Shown here piece by piece: positions 37,279 through 46,224 of a stretch of DNA of 64,000 bases. A program made the position numbers and the translations under genes. Source of the DNA: Halorhabdus rudnickae. GTDB lineage: Archaea > Halobacteriota > Halobacteria > Halobacteriales > Haloarculaceae. The notes under the pieces were generated by a model. That model saw only the letters and a program-made list of their open reading frames with translations, was not told where the DNA came from and made no database searches. Positions within the stretch are counted from its first letter, which is position 1. Every line of letters begins with the position of its first letter. The stretch spans positions 1,798,001-1,862,000 of the forward strand of contig NZ_CAAHFB010000001.1 of assembly GCF_900880625.1 (NCBI RefSeq), given 5' to 3'.

Positions 37279-37671
37279 TCACGCCGAATCGCCGGCCTCC
37301 TCGATCTGCCGTTCGACATCCCACTCGAAACCGCTTGCTTCGGTGAGACGCCCGTAAAACCGTCGCAAACCCGCAGATCCCGTTTCAGGAAGAACGTGTA
37401 ACTGAAGCGCCCCGTCCCGGATCGAGGCCCGGAAAACGTCGCCGGTCCCCTCGTCACGGACCAGATAGACGACCATCGGGAGGTCGTGAAAGTCACCGTA
37501 GCGATAGGGACCTCGATCCAAGACGGCTTCGAGCAGTCCCCGAAGATCCGGCTCGTCCGCAGTCGAGGGTTCGAGTCCGAAGAGTACTGACCCCGCATAC
37601 GAGAGACGGCCCGCCCGATCGTAGGTCCGGCGGGGGCGAGTTGGGATCTCGAAGGCGGGAGGATCTGTCAT
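37279..37671 (-). CDS. Conserved haloarchaeal hypothetical protein
   Basis: 130-residue soluble acidic protein. It has a LRGLLEAVLDRGPYRYGDFH segment followed by DLPMVVYLVRDEGTGDVFR, which would form a small alpha/beta domain. No catalytic motif or Cys pair is visible. It lies alone on the minus strand, convergent with the helical protein. A family could not be named. Confidence 0.62.
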   Translation of the reverse strand: MTDPPAFEIPTRPRRTYDRAGRLSYAGSVLFGLEPSTADEPDLRGLLEAVLDRGPYRYGDFHDLPMVVYLVRDEGTGDVFRASIRDGALQLHVLPETGSAGLRRFYGRLTEASGFEWDVERQIEEAGDSA

Positions 37672-37687
37672 GCAGACAGGGGGTGTT

Positions 37688-37766
37688 TGGACGCCCCGGG
37701 ATTTGAACTCACGGGACGGCTGTTGTTGGTCGGCTGAGCCGATGGGCCATCCCTCCGGACCGTCCA
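37688..37766 (-). other. Degenerate tRNA-like 3' sequence, possible attachment site
   Basis: On the minus strand the segment ends with GAGTTCAAATCCCGGGGCG then TCCA, matching the T-loop and acceptor end of a tRNA, and starts with GGACGGTCC that could partly pair with GGCGTCC. Two T-stem pairs and two acceptor pairs are broken, and no D arm or anticodon arm is convincing. It marks the change from core-like genes to the accessory region with transposase relics, so it may be a relic of an integration site at a tRNA gene. This is an inference. Confidence 0.4.
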
Positions 37767-37770
37767 GGCC

Positions 37771-37801
37771 GCCTACCGCATCGAAACACGGTTCGGTAGG
37801 C
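37771..37801. repeat. Perfect 8-bp inverted repeat hairpin
   Basis: GCCTACCG (37771-37778) and CGGTAGGC (37794-37801) can form a stem of 8 GC-rich pairs with a 15-base loop. It lies next to the tRNA-like segment and in no gene. It might be a transcription terminator, part of a small RNA, or an end sequence of a lost element. No U-tract follows. Confidence 0.45.
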
Positions 37802-38109
37802 GTGTGCGGTAACCGTCGAACCGACGGACAGCGCCGTTACCGGGCACGGCCCTCTATCGATTCGTTGATCAGTGTCTTGTCGTGCTTCCCGCGATGGCCC
37901 GAGGACGTGTAGAGACGGACGGAAGAGCAGGCCGTGGCGGTTGCACGGTGATCGATATCCGAGTACGCGAGTGGGAGTATCGTCCAAATCGATGGAGAGT
38001 TGCTACAGCGAAAACGACACCGCGATCGCTGACGAAGAGCAAAAGAAGTCACTCGAAGCTGGCCAATACATCACTTTAAAATACTATATCTATTTTTTAG
38101 ATTTATCGT

Positions 38110-38560
38110 ATCAAACGCGCTCGTTCACCGATTGGTGGCTGGGTGCACAAAAAAGATAGACAGTCCGAAACTGGACAGCGTCCAAATCACAGTACGAACG
38201 ACGAAATCGAAATCCTGCTCGTCGTCGAGCAGGAGTAGCTGTACCCGGCCGTCGATCCGGGGGCAAACGAATCATGCCACACAGTGCGTAAAACGCCAGA
38301 ATATCGGCTCTTGTTCGATCGTTGTCTCACAAACTGCACGGAAAGCACGATGGTGGCGACGTGATGGTCAGATCCTTGATCCACACTCATTGAAAGACGC
38401 TTGCAACCGGAATGGTCACGATTTCGGTCGCGAACAGTCCGGAAGACGAATCAGTGTCGAACATATAATTCATGAGTTAAAGAATAGAAGCTATTTGTTT
38501 TCAAATAATTCTAGACGAGGCGTACAGAAGTGGCCAACGACTGGCCCATGACCGTCTCAT
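38110..38560 (+). mobile_element. IS6-family transposase relic A
   Basis: Heavily mutated transposase frame. Reading across frames gives SETGQRPNHSTNDE (cf. SGxxPNxVALDE, first DDE Asp), YPAVDPGANES (cf. YAAVDPxTNE), LKDACNRNGHDF (cf. the segment after the second Asp) and ISVEHIIHELKNRSYLFSNN (cf. NSVERxFxEIKRRTxxFSN with the catalytic Glu). Several stops and frame changes show it is dead. The flanking sequence 37802-38110 is AT-rich with no gene seen, and 38561-38804 holds only a short duplicated word (GGTAGTGNATCCCGC at 38638 and 38666). Confidence 0.7.
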
Positions 38561-38804
38561 TCGGATAGCACCATCGTCTCTGAACGCACCCCTTGGCGCC
38601 ATCGTGAAAAACGACTGCCGCCGACCTCCTTGCCAGCGGTAGTGCATCCCGCGACACTTCTGGAGGGTAGTGAATCCCGCACAGGCGTGAATGTCACGAG
38701 AGATATACGCGACTGCGCTCGTGTCGGGAATCGAAGAGTTCCAGTTGAACCCCGCTAACCGAATATTACAAATACAGGCCGACGCTAATTAGTATTCAGA
38801 CAAA

Positions 38805-39488
38805 ATGGCTGACCGAGGATCGATTGGAGAGGAGGCCGTAGACGATCAAGCCGCCTGTTGTAAAGCGGGGCGGATAGCCGCGAAATACGGGATAGACGAG
38901 TTCCTTGACGAAACCCTCGCAGAAGAGTGGGCAGCGATGGATGGGCCAGGACTCCGAACGATCGCAAATCGGTTCAATAAACAGGTCATCCAGGTCACGC
39001 TCATCGAACAGGGAGAACCCCCACTCGACGGCGAAGAAGATCTCATCTACGATCAGTTGACCGCCGATTCGGACGATCGATCGAATCGTGTCGAACGGAG
39101 ACTCGAGAAGAACGGGATCGATCCGACGCGTCTCAGAGAGGACTTCATTTCGTACAAAACGATCGATCGGCATTTCAAGAACTGTACGAGTCGGAAGCGA
39201 GAGACCGCCGATCCGATCGATACGACGGATGCAATCGACCGTATCCGTGCGATGAATCGTCGCGTAGAGAAAGTCGCGGCCAATACGCTCTCGGAACTGA
39301 ACAAGCAGACGTCACTGGGCTTCGAGGATCCGGAGGTTTCTGCATCGGTAACTGTCGTCTGCCCCGAGTGCAACGAACGGAAATCGTTCACAGCTGCTGT
39401 CAAACACGGCTGTGAGTGTGATCGATCGACCGACCGGGACGAGACTAGCACGGAGGAGCCGGCTGAAGAGGGCCACAATCTGGTCTAG
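38805..39488 (+). CDS. rdfA: Rod-determining factor RdfA-like protein
   Basis: 227-residue protein with an N-terminal CCKAGRIAAKYGI segment, a helical middle containing LREDFISYKTIDRHFKNC, and a C-terminal zinc-type VCPECNERKSFTAAVKHGCE. This is the pattern of haloarchaeal RdfA, needed for rod shape in Haloferax volcanii, whose gene also stands before an SMC-like gene. The ATG at 38805 is 12 bp before another; a TATA-like CTAATTAGT is about 25 bp upstream. It is 11 bp from the SMC-like gene. Here it lies between IS6 relics, so it may be an accessory paralogue rather than the cell-shape gene. Confidence 0.72.
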   Translation: MADRGSIGEEAVDDQAACCKAGRIAAKYGIDEFLDETLAEEWAAMDGPGLRTIANRFNKQVIQVTLIEQGEPPLDGEEDLIYDQLTADSDDRSNRVERRLEKNGIDPTRLREDFISYKTIDRHFKNCTSRKRETADPIDTTDAIDRIRAMNRRVEKVAANTLSELNKQTSLGFEDPEVSASVTVVCPECNERKSFTAAVKHGCECDRSTDRDETSTEEPAEEGHNLV

Positions 39489-39499
39489 TTCGACAATTC

Positions 39500-41506
39500 A
39501 TGACCGAAACGGGGAAAGGGCGGACTGCAACGGTTGAAATCAAAAATATCGGCGGAATTGAACGTCTTCGTATCGAATTCGACGAAGGAACAACGCTTTT
39601 GTCTGGGGAAAACGCGACAAACCGGACGTCCATTCTTCGAGCGATTGCTGGCGTGTTCGGGAGCGACCTCGCAACGTTGAACGCGAGTGCAGATGACGGG
39701 TTCGTCCGGCTCTCTCTAGACGGGGAGTCGTATACCCGCCGGTTGCGCCGGACGGAGTCCGGGACAGTTCGCTTCGAGGGCGACCCGTATCTCGACGACG
39801 CGACCGCCCCGGATCTCTTTGCGTTCCTCCTCGCAAACAACGAGACGAGACAGACCGTCGTCACCGAAGGTAACCTCCGGGACATCGTGATGGAACCGAT
39901 TGATCTCACAGCGATCGAGCGAGAGATCACCGAGCTTCGCGATGAGCTAGATGGTGTCGACGAGCAGATAGAGCGTCGAGAACATCTCCAAAACGAGCGA
40001 CTACCGGACCTTCGATCGAGACGAGACCACGCACAGACGGAGTACGAGGAAGTCGAGGCGGAACTCGAAACTAGGCAAAGAGAGCTCGCAGCTGCCGACA
40101 GAGATGTCGCCGAGTCGCGGTCACAGCGTGAGGCTGTCGACGAGACACTCTCTGAACTCAAGCAAGCCCGGAACGAACGACAGGAAACGGAACAGGAACT
40201 GACTGCCGAACGAAAAGCTGTCCAAGCAGCGAAAGAGCGACTTGCGGACATCAAGGCTGAACTGCGCGAATTGGACCCACTGGACGCCGATCGTGACGAA
40301 TTACAGCGGGAGCGATCGGAGCTGTGGGACCGCAAGGAGCAACTCGAAGACCAGATCGAGCAACTGCAGACGCTGATCGACTTCAACGAGGAATTCCGGA
40401 CGGACGATGCATCGCTGTTCGACGCGATCGAATCCGCGATCGACGTCGAGGCCGGATCGGCGGTGAGTCGTGGAGAGCAGCTCACCAAACAACTGCACAG
40501 TCCGGACGAAGAGGCGCTGGTATGTTGGACGTGCGGCCAAACGACCAGTCGAGCAGAGATCGAGGAGACGGTCGACGCCCTCGATCAGTATCGAGCGTCG
40601 CTCTACGAGGAGTATACCGACGTCGACGAGCGGATCGAAGCGATCGAAACCAAGATCGAGCGCCTGGACGAGCAGAGAGCCACGCGCGATCGACTGGTCG
40701 AACGGCGCGAACGAACCCAACAGGAAATCGACCGAACCGAACGGACGATCGAGAGCCTCGTCGATCGCAAAACCGGTCTGAGCGAGAATATCGACGATCT
40801 AGAGGAGAAACTGGCGTCCCTCGAGACCGACGAGGGCTATCAGCGGGTGATCGACCGCCACAAGGAGGTCAACGAACTAGAAGTTGAGCGGGACGCCCTC
40901 CAGGAACGACTCACAGACCTCGAAGACGAAATCGAGACGGTGGAGGCGGAGCTGTCCGAACTGTCCGATCTCGAAGCGACACGGTCGGAGATACGAGAGG
41001 AGTTACAGGAACGCCGAACCCGGATCGAGCGCCTCGAACAGCGGACGATCGAGACCTTCAACGAACACATGGAGGCGCTGCTGGAACGGCTCGATTTTGC
41101 GAATATCGAACGTGTCTGGCTCGAACGCAAAGAACAGTCGAGCGCCGGACGTGGTGACACCGAGACCGTCTTCGACCTCCACGTGGTTCGAAGTCACGAC
41201 GATGGCACGGTGTTCGAAGACAGTGTCCAGCACCTGAGCGAGAGCGAACGGCAGGTCGTCGCACTGGTGTTCGCTCTCGCAGGCAATCTGGCTCACGAGG
41301 TACACGAAAAGATGCCGTTCATGCTGCTTGACTCCATGGAGATGATCGATGCGACACGAAAAGCGCGGCTCCTCGAGTACTTTGCACAATATCACGCGTA
41401 TCTAATCGCTGTGGTCCTCTTCGAGGAACTAGATCCTGTACTAGACGAACTCGGGGCAGTAGATGTGATTGAAGTTACTGGGGATGCGTCCGAGTTGACT
41501 CCCTAG
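39500..41506 (+). CDS. Archaea-specific SMC-related (Sph3/Rad50-like) ATPase
   Basis: 668-residue ABC-type ATPase with a long coiled coil. The P-loop reads LSGENATNRTSILRAIAG (residues 35-50) with N-R where GK is usual. Coiled-coil arms (about 130-330 and 350-560) flank a zinc-hook CWTCGQ near residue 343. The ABC signature is LSESERQVVALVF (about 579) and Walker B MPFMLLDSMEMID (about 606). Arms are shorter than in Rad50. Second gene of the rdfA pair. Likely forms a ring or hook-linked dimer acting on DNA or membrane-linked structures; exact role unknown. Confidence 0.82.
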   Translation: MTETGKGRTATVEIKNIGGIERLRIEFDEGTTLLSGENATNRTSILRAIAGVFGSDLATLNASADDGFVRLSLDGESYTRRLRRTESGTVRFEGDPYLDDATAPDLFAFLLANNETRQTVVTEGNLRDIVMEPIDLTAIEREITELRDELDGVDEQIERREHLQNERLPDLRSRRDHAQTEYEEVEAELETRQRELAAADRDVAESRSQREAVDETLSELKQARNERQETEQELTAERKAVQAAKERLADIKAELRELDPLDADRDELQRERSELWDRKEQLEDQIEQLQTLIDFNEEFRTDDASLFDAIESAIDVEAGSAVSRGEQLTKQLHSPDEEALVCWTCGQTTSRAEIEETVDALDQYRASLYEEYTDVDERIEAIETKIERLDEQRATRDRLVERRERTQQEIDRTERTIESLVDRKTGLSENIDDLEEKLASLETDEGYQRVIDRHKEVNELEVERDALQERLTDLEDEIETVEAELSELSDLEATRSEIREELQERRTRIERLEQRTIETFNEHMEALLERLDFANIERVWLERKEQSSAGRGDTETVFDLHVVRSHDDGTVFEDSVQHLSESERQVVALVFALAGNLAHEVHEKMPFMLLDSMEMIDATRKARLLEYFAQYHAYLIAVVLFEELDPVLDELGAVDVIEVTGDASELTP

Positions 41507-41543
41507 TGGCCGCGTCGAGAGGCTTGTTCGGATCGGATAGCCG

Positions 41544-43280
41544 TTATTGTGGGAGGTAGATACAGAAACCGCCGTTCGGACGCACGCTAATGGAGAGTTC
41601 GTCGGCTGGGTCGACCGACAGTGAATCGCGGCGGAGCACCTCACCAGTGTCGTCGTCCTGGAGTATCGTGCCGGTCCTGGATTCAGACAGAAACGACAGC
41701 GGAACGTCGATTGTTTGCTCACCACCAGCAGTGATCGAGCCGACGAACCACTCGCCACCGGACCGACGGGCGATCGTCGCTCCTGTCCCCGGTTGTCCGG
41801 CGATGAACCGCGTTTCGTCCCAGACTGCGGGGACCCGTTCGAGAAACCACTCCGCGTGCGGGCGAGCGGCATACTCGTCGATGCTGTCGGCGAAGTGTTG
41901 GAGACCGGATTCATAGACGACCGAGAGGGCGAGTTCGTGGCCGACGGTCGTGTGTCTGTTCTCTGCCGAGAGCGTCACGGGCGTGTAATCCATCGGTCCG
42001 ACGACGTTGCGCATGTACGGCAGGACGGTGTTGTGTGTCGGAGTCAGCGTCGCCCACTCGTAGTGTTCGGCTCCTTTGACGGCCTCGTAGGTGAGGACGT
42101 GTGGCCAGCGAGCCTTCATCCCGGTCGGGAGCAAGGAACTGTGGAAGTTGACCATCAGTTCGTATTCGGCAGTTGCCTGTAGCAATTGGTCGTAAAACTG
42201 CATTCGACCCTGTTCGTTGGCGTCCATGACGTCGATCTTGATGCCGTCGACACCCCAACGCTTCCAGCGTGAGAGCTTCACTTCACGCTCCTCGGGATCA
42301 TAGAGGTCCGTCCAGTGTGTCCAGATGAACACGCCAACGTCTTTGGCCGCCGCGTACTCGACGACGTCCGGCATCCACTCTGCCTCCCACCCTTCGTCAA
42401 TGAGGACGTATTCCCAGTCGCGTGCACTTGCGTAGTCGATATAATCCTTCTGTCGGTCAGGGTTCGCGGCGCTGTCCCACTCAGACCACCACGACCAGGC
42501 AACTCGACCGGGTTCGATCCAGTCGGTATCATCGATCTGTGAACCCTCGACCAGTGCCGGGACGAGATCGGATTCGACGACGGTTTCGAGACTGCCGAGA
42601 ACGATCACTCTCCAGGGAATCTCGAAACCACTCGTGGTCCGAACGGGAAACTCAGGATGTTGGAAGTACATCCGATCGTCTTGCGGATCGGCCCCGAGCT
42701 GGGAGGGCATAAACGAACCGTCGACATCGGCTTCGGTGAGGAGAACCCACTGATCGTCGTAGATCTTGAACAGCCCCGGCATGGAAAAGGTCCCCGCGGC
42801 GTCGAACACTGACGTCTGATGGATGTCCGTCTCGTGGCCGGTCGCGTACGGCGAGAGCCACGAAATCGTCCGGCGGGGAAACCGGATACCTGCCTCTTGC
42901 TGGAACGTAAGCAAGACGCTCGTGTCGGGAAATCGAAGCCGGAACGCGACCCCGTTGGCGGAGACGCGGATATAAAACTCGAGGCGTTGACCGTTCGATA
43001 GATCACAGGAGAAAACGCTCTCTGTCGCTCGATACGTGTGTTCCCGTTGCTTGCCAGTGACTGTCGAAAACTCCCGGTGGATCTGACGCTCCGTCCGACT
43101 GATCGATATGATAGAGACCTCTTCATTCCCCTCAGACCCGTCGGATACGGGATCAGTGAGTCGGAGAGGGGACGGTTTGATTAGCTGTCGACCCTCGTTC
43201 GAGATAGCCATTGTCTGTACCGTCCCGCCAAGAGAAAGGTCAACGGTGATGTCCGCTTCGGGACTCTGTACCGTTGGCAT
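41544..43280 (-). CDS. GH97 glycoside hydrolase, probable alpha-galactosidase type
   Basis: 578-residue intracellular enzyme. An N-terminal beta-sandwich (TVDLSLGGTVQTMAISNEG) leads into a TIM barrel with WSWWSEWDSAANPDRQKDY, VLIDEGWE and GIKIDVMDANEQGRMQFYDQ, ending with a C-terminal beta domain. In retaining GH97 enzymes (alpha-galactosidase type) an Asp at the end of the strand GxKxD is the nucleophile; D in IKIDVMD fits this. Signal peptide is absent, so it would cleave imported oligosaccharides. ATG 43280 follows TTTATGTAC by about 26 bp. Near galT-galE-galK, which supports galactose release. Confidence 0.8.
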   Translation of the reverse strand: MPTVQSPEADITVDLSLGGTVQTMAISNEGRQLIKPSPLRLTDPVSDGSEGNEEVSIISISRTERQIHREFSTVTGKQREHTYRATESVFSCDLSNGQRLEFYIRVSANGVAFRLRFPDTSVLLTFQQEAGIRFPRRTISWLSPYATGHETDIHQTSVFDAAGTFSMPGLFKIYDDQWVLLTEADVDGSFMPSQLGADPQDDRMYFQHPEFPVRTTSGFEIPWRVIVLGSLETVVESDLVPALVEGSQIDDTDWIEPGRVAWSWWSEWDSAANPDRQKDYIDYASARDWEYVLIDEGWEAEWMPDVVEYAAAKDVGVFIWTHWTDLYDPEEREVKLSRWKRWGVDGIKIDVMDANEQGRMQFYDQLLQATAEYELMVNFHSSLLPTGMKARWPHVLTYEAVKGAEHYEWATLTPTHNTVLPYMRNVVGPMDYTPVTLSAENRHTTVGHELALSVVYESGLQHFADSIDEYAARPHAEWFLERVPAVWDETRFIAGQPGTGATIARRSGGEWFVGSITAGGEQTIDVPLSFLSESRTGTILQDDDTGEVLRRDSLSVDPADELSISVRPNGGFCIYLPQ

Positions 43281-43380
43281 ATCCGAATACACGGTACATC
43301 AGTACATAAACGCCACTACTGCTGGCTCGGCGGTGTTTAGTTACGCCTGAAAAGTGAGGCGGGAGAATTTTCGGATGGTC

Positions 43381-43938
43381 TATGACCGAAATCACCTCCC
43401 TCAGCGACAGTAGGCGGGAGAGTATTCGATGTCGTTTTGCTGACTATCACTTTCGAATACAGTATCTAAAATTGACTGTTTCGGTTCCCAACGGTCGCAC
43501 AAAGCAGGCCACGATTGGGTGCAGAAAGCTGATCTACAGCCAGTTGGCGGGAAAAACCCGACTCAGATCGCGCTCGACGAAACCGTGATTTGAATCAATG
43601 ATCGAAAGTACTGGCTACACGCCACAACAAACCCTGAAATGAGTAAATTGCGTGTGTTCGGCTGTATTCGACGACCATGACTGCGTTGACCGAGATATTC
43701 TCTCAGGAACTCTGTGAGATACACGATGTCGAAAACGCCGTGTTTCTCGTTGATACTGCTACCATCCCCAAACTGAGCTGTAACGAGCCGAACGCCGATT
43801 GTAAGTTGAACGTCGCGGAAACCGGAACAGCGTCGAACGTATCTTCGCGAGATAAGACGCCGAACGTTTTTGTTCTCAAACTATTTCAGTCAACGTCGGG
43901 CCGCAAGCAGCCGAAAATTGGTTTCAAAGCTTCGTAAC
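43381..43938 (+). mobile_element. IS6-family transposase relic B
   Basis: Best preserved of the three relics. It starts MTEITSLSD, then across frames THDWVQKADLQPVGGKNPTQ, ALDETVI (first catalytic Asp, followed by a stop), ALTEIFSQELCEIHDVENAV with FLVD (second Asp), and NRNSVERIFAR ... ISVNVGPQAAENWFQSFVT (third acidic residue region). Two or more stops, frame changes and a deletion near the N-terminus inactivate it. No terminal inverted repeats were found by eye. Confidence 0.78.
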
Positions 43939-44064
43939 ATAACCAGTCATAGAATCAGTCACAGCTAGAGTAGAGATGGTCACTGTATGAGCGTATTGCT
44001 CATTGAAACTTTGATCAAGCACCGAAATTCTTAACAAGTCGTGTGTGTGTTATTTTGCACTGAC

Positions 44065-44280
44065 ATGCCTTCCACAAAATCCGGGACTGAACAATTAGCG
44101 TCAGCACTTCACCGTGGGCTCTTAGGGCTGTTTCTCGGACTAGTTGGTCTATTTGCTATCGAGTTAGCAGGGAGACTTCTGGTAGGGGACTACCTGATCG
44201 GTACTATCGGTGCGATCGTTACACTTGGGATAGCCTACTGGATACTCTCGCTCTTTTTGGAAGGCCTTCACGAAAGATGA
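44065..44280 (+). CDS. Small two-helix membrane protein
   Basis: 71-residue protein MPSTKSGTEQLASALHRG and two hydrophobic segments (LLGLFLGLVGLFAIELAG and IGTIGAIVTLGIAYWILSLF). ATG 44065 is used because the open upstream part has no start with a promoter; a TATA-like TTCTTAACA lies about 30 bp before it. Function unknown. It stands between IS6 relic B and the next membrane gene on the same strand. Confidence 0.55.
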   Translation: MPSTKSGTEQLASALHRGLLGLFLGLVGLFAIELAGRLLVGDYLIGTIGAIVTLGIAYWILSLFLEGLHER

Positions 44281-44430
44281 GCCGGTAGTCTGTTCAACTG
44301 TACTGATCGACTCACGAACTCCGTGAGAATCTTTCTATGACACGCTCTCGTAACATGGTAGAATTCTTTCAATCAAAAATTACAGTTCACACAGACAAAG
44401 TATTTGGCAGTGCCGCGTTACGGATGCGAT

Positions 44431-44865
44431 ATGGGAAAGAGACCGACACCTGCATATATTACTGGGACGATCTTCGCAGCGGTTTTGAGCGTTGTTGGGG
44501 TGTATCTCCCGTGGGTTCAGAAACAGCCAGTTGGTTATACTGATGGACAACCCTACTACACGGCTGAATTTGTGGCAGGCTTGGAAGCTGGCTTTGATGG
44601 GGGTGACCCCTTCATCATCTTACTCGTTGTAGCCGTTGTCGTGGTGGTCATATTGGCACGATACCGCACTTGGAGTCCGGATATTGCGCTCATCGGTGTT
44701 GGTGCCGTGACATTCTTGCTGTTCGGAAATACCTTCCTCGACTATTGGTCAGTTGAAAGGTATGCAGTCCAACCGGGGTTGTTTCTCCTGGTTATCAGTG
44801 GCCTCATCTTCATTTTCGTTGGCGCGGGTGCAATTCTCAAACGGGAATTTTCAACCCACATATGA
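44431..44865 (+). CDS. Four-helix membrane protein
   Basis: 144-residue protein with four hydrophobic segments: AYITGTIFAAVLSVVGVYLP, FIILLVVAVVVVVILARY, IALIGVGAVTFLLFGNTF, and LFLLVISGLIFIFVGAGAIL. An outer loop has VGYTDGQPYYTAEFVAG. Small haloarchaeal proteins of this kind exist without a known role. ATG 44431 (MGKRPTPAY) is preferred to one 9 codons upstream. The DNA is less GC-rich than the gal genes. The 250 bp after it show no confident gene. Confidence 0.58.
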   Translation: MGKRPTPAYITGTIFAAVLSVVGVYLPWVQKQPVGYTDGQPYYTAEFVAGLEAGFDGGDPFIILLVVAVVVVVILARYRTWSPDIALIGVGAVTFLLFGNTFLDYWSVERYAVQPGLFLLVISGLIFIFVGAGAILKREFSTHI

Positions 44866-45119
44866 AATAGTCGAATATAATAGATGAATGGTAGACTGTT
44901 CATACACAGTAGTAGTGTCACACTCATATCGGTGTGACAGACACGGTTGCGTGGTGACCGCGCGGGTATGATCGGTCCGAACGGCCCGCCAATTGTCGGT
45001 CACTCGGATAAAACACCACCCATCGGCGGTTTCAATACTGCTCTGGCGGTACTGATGTCGGTGGCAGGAGACCTCCGATAGAATTAACAACTGGAATCTA
45101 CTTAGTTACTACGAGAACA

Positions 45120-45251
45120 ATGCAAAAGAGAAGGGTCCGCAATCATAACGACAAGTATGTCGTGTTCTTCGAATTCGACGACGAACAGGACGAGCTCGAC
45201 GAGATCGAGGAACCGCTGTCAAAGCCGACGCGACAATCAACGGAGTCCTGA
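45120..45251 (+). CDS. 43-residue ORF immediately before galT
   Basis: Short ORF encoding MQKRRVRNHNDKYVVFFEFD then an acidic tail DEQDELDEIEE. Its stop is one base before the galT ATG (TGA-A-ATG), an arrangement giving coupled translation. A TATA-like GAATTAAC lies about 30 bp before its start. It may be a real leader protein or the tail of a lost larger gene. No family was recognised. Confidence 0.38.
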   Translation: MQKRRVRNHNDKYVVFFEFDDEQDELDEIEEPLSKPTRQSTES

Positions 45252-45252
45252 A

Positions 45253-46224
45253 ATGACCGAACGACGCTGGGATCCAACGTTGCAAGAATGGGTCATCACT
45301 GCAACCCATCGCCAAGAGCGTACCTTCAAACCCCCGGAAGATTACTGCCCGTTTTGTCCGACCGAGGAAGACGCTGAGTATCCCACGGCGATTCCCGATC
45401 CGGAGTACGACATGGCTGTCGTCGAGAATGGATTTCCGTCGCTGCAGCCCGATCCGCCGGCCCCCGCGGTCGACTCGACCGCCCTCTCCCCGGTCGAGGA
45501 AGCCAACGGGCAATGTGAGGTCGTCCTCTTCACGGAGAAACACGACGGACAGATGTCCGAAGAACCCGTCAGTCGCTTCGTGAAGCTGGTGAAGATGTGG
45601 CGCGACCGCTACGAAGAGTTGGGTGCGGTCGACGACCACGAGTACGTCTACATTTTCGAGAACAAAGGCGAAGAGGTCGGTGTCACACTCGAGCACCCAC
45701 ACGGGCAGATATACGCCTACCCGTTCGTGCCGCCAAAGATCGAGCGAGAGCTGGAGTCGAGCGAACAACACCTCAAGGAAGAAGGTCGGTGCTTGTTCTG
45801 TGACCTCATCGATTCCGAAATCGAAGACGGTCGACGGATCGTCGCGCAGAACGACTCGTTTACCGCGGTCGTCCCGTTCCATGCCCGCTGGACCTACGAG
45901 GTGCACGTCTACGCGAACGATCACGTGCCGTCGATGGCCGAGTTCACTGCCAAGACTGAACGCGATCTCGGTACACTCCTCAAGGCAGTCCTCCAGCGGT
46001 ACGACGCGCTGTTTGGCTTCGAGATGCCCTACATCATGGCGACCCACCAGCAGCCGACCAACGGGAAGGCCGAAGACTACGCGCACTTCCACATGGAGTT
46101 TTACCCGCCCTACCGGACCGAAGACAAACTGAAGTATCCCGCCGGCAGCGAGCGTGGCGCCGGGACGTACATCAACAACAAACTTGCCAAGGAAGCCGCT
46201 GCAGAACTTCGAGACGCAATATAA
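45253..46224 (+). CDS. galT: Galactose-1-phosphate uridylyltransferase
   Basis: 323-residue HIT-superfamily enzyme of the Leloir pathway: galactose-1-phosphate plus UDP-glucose to glucose-1-phosphate plus UDP-galactose. Seen: zinc-type CPFCP near residue 32, FENKGEEVGVTLEHPHGQIY (the catalytic HPH with HxHxQ-like context), CLFCDLI, and the late FHMEFYPPYR. The ATG at 45253 gives the usual MTERRWDPTLQEWV start. It is the first Leloir gene; galE and galK follow, with galK on the other strand. Confidence 0.93.
   Translation: MTERRWDPTLQEWVITATHRQERTFKPPEDYCPFCPTEEDAEYPTAIPDPEYDMAVVENGFPSLQPDPPAPAVDSTALSPVEEANGQCEVVLFTEKHDGQMSEEPVSRFVKLVKMWRDRYEELGAVDDHEYVYIFENKGEEVGVTLEHPHGQIYAYPFVPPKIERELESSEQHLKEEGRCLFCDLIDSEIEDGRRIVAQNDSFTAVVPFHARWTYEVHVYANDHVPSMAEFTAKTERDLGTLLKAVLQRYDALFGFEMPYIMATHQQPTNGKAEDYAHFHMEFYPPYRTEDKLKYPAGSERGAGTYINNKLAKEAAAELRDAI

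Noticed and set aside
37802-38110. Possible small genes in the AT-rich stretch after the hairpin
   Set aside because: Short frames overlap each other, lack start signals and show no conserved pattern.
44866-45119. Minus-strand frame of about 79 codons (SSIETADGWCFIRVTDNWRA) between the membrane gene and galT
   Set aside because: Part of it looks coding-like, but no start signal, zinc pattern or family was recognised; too weak to call a gene.
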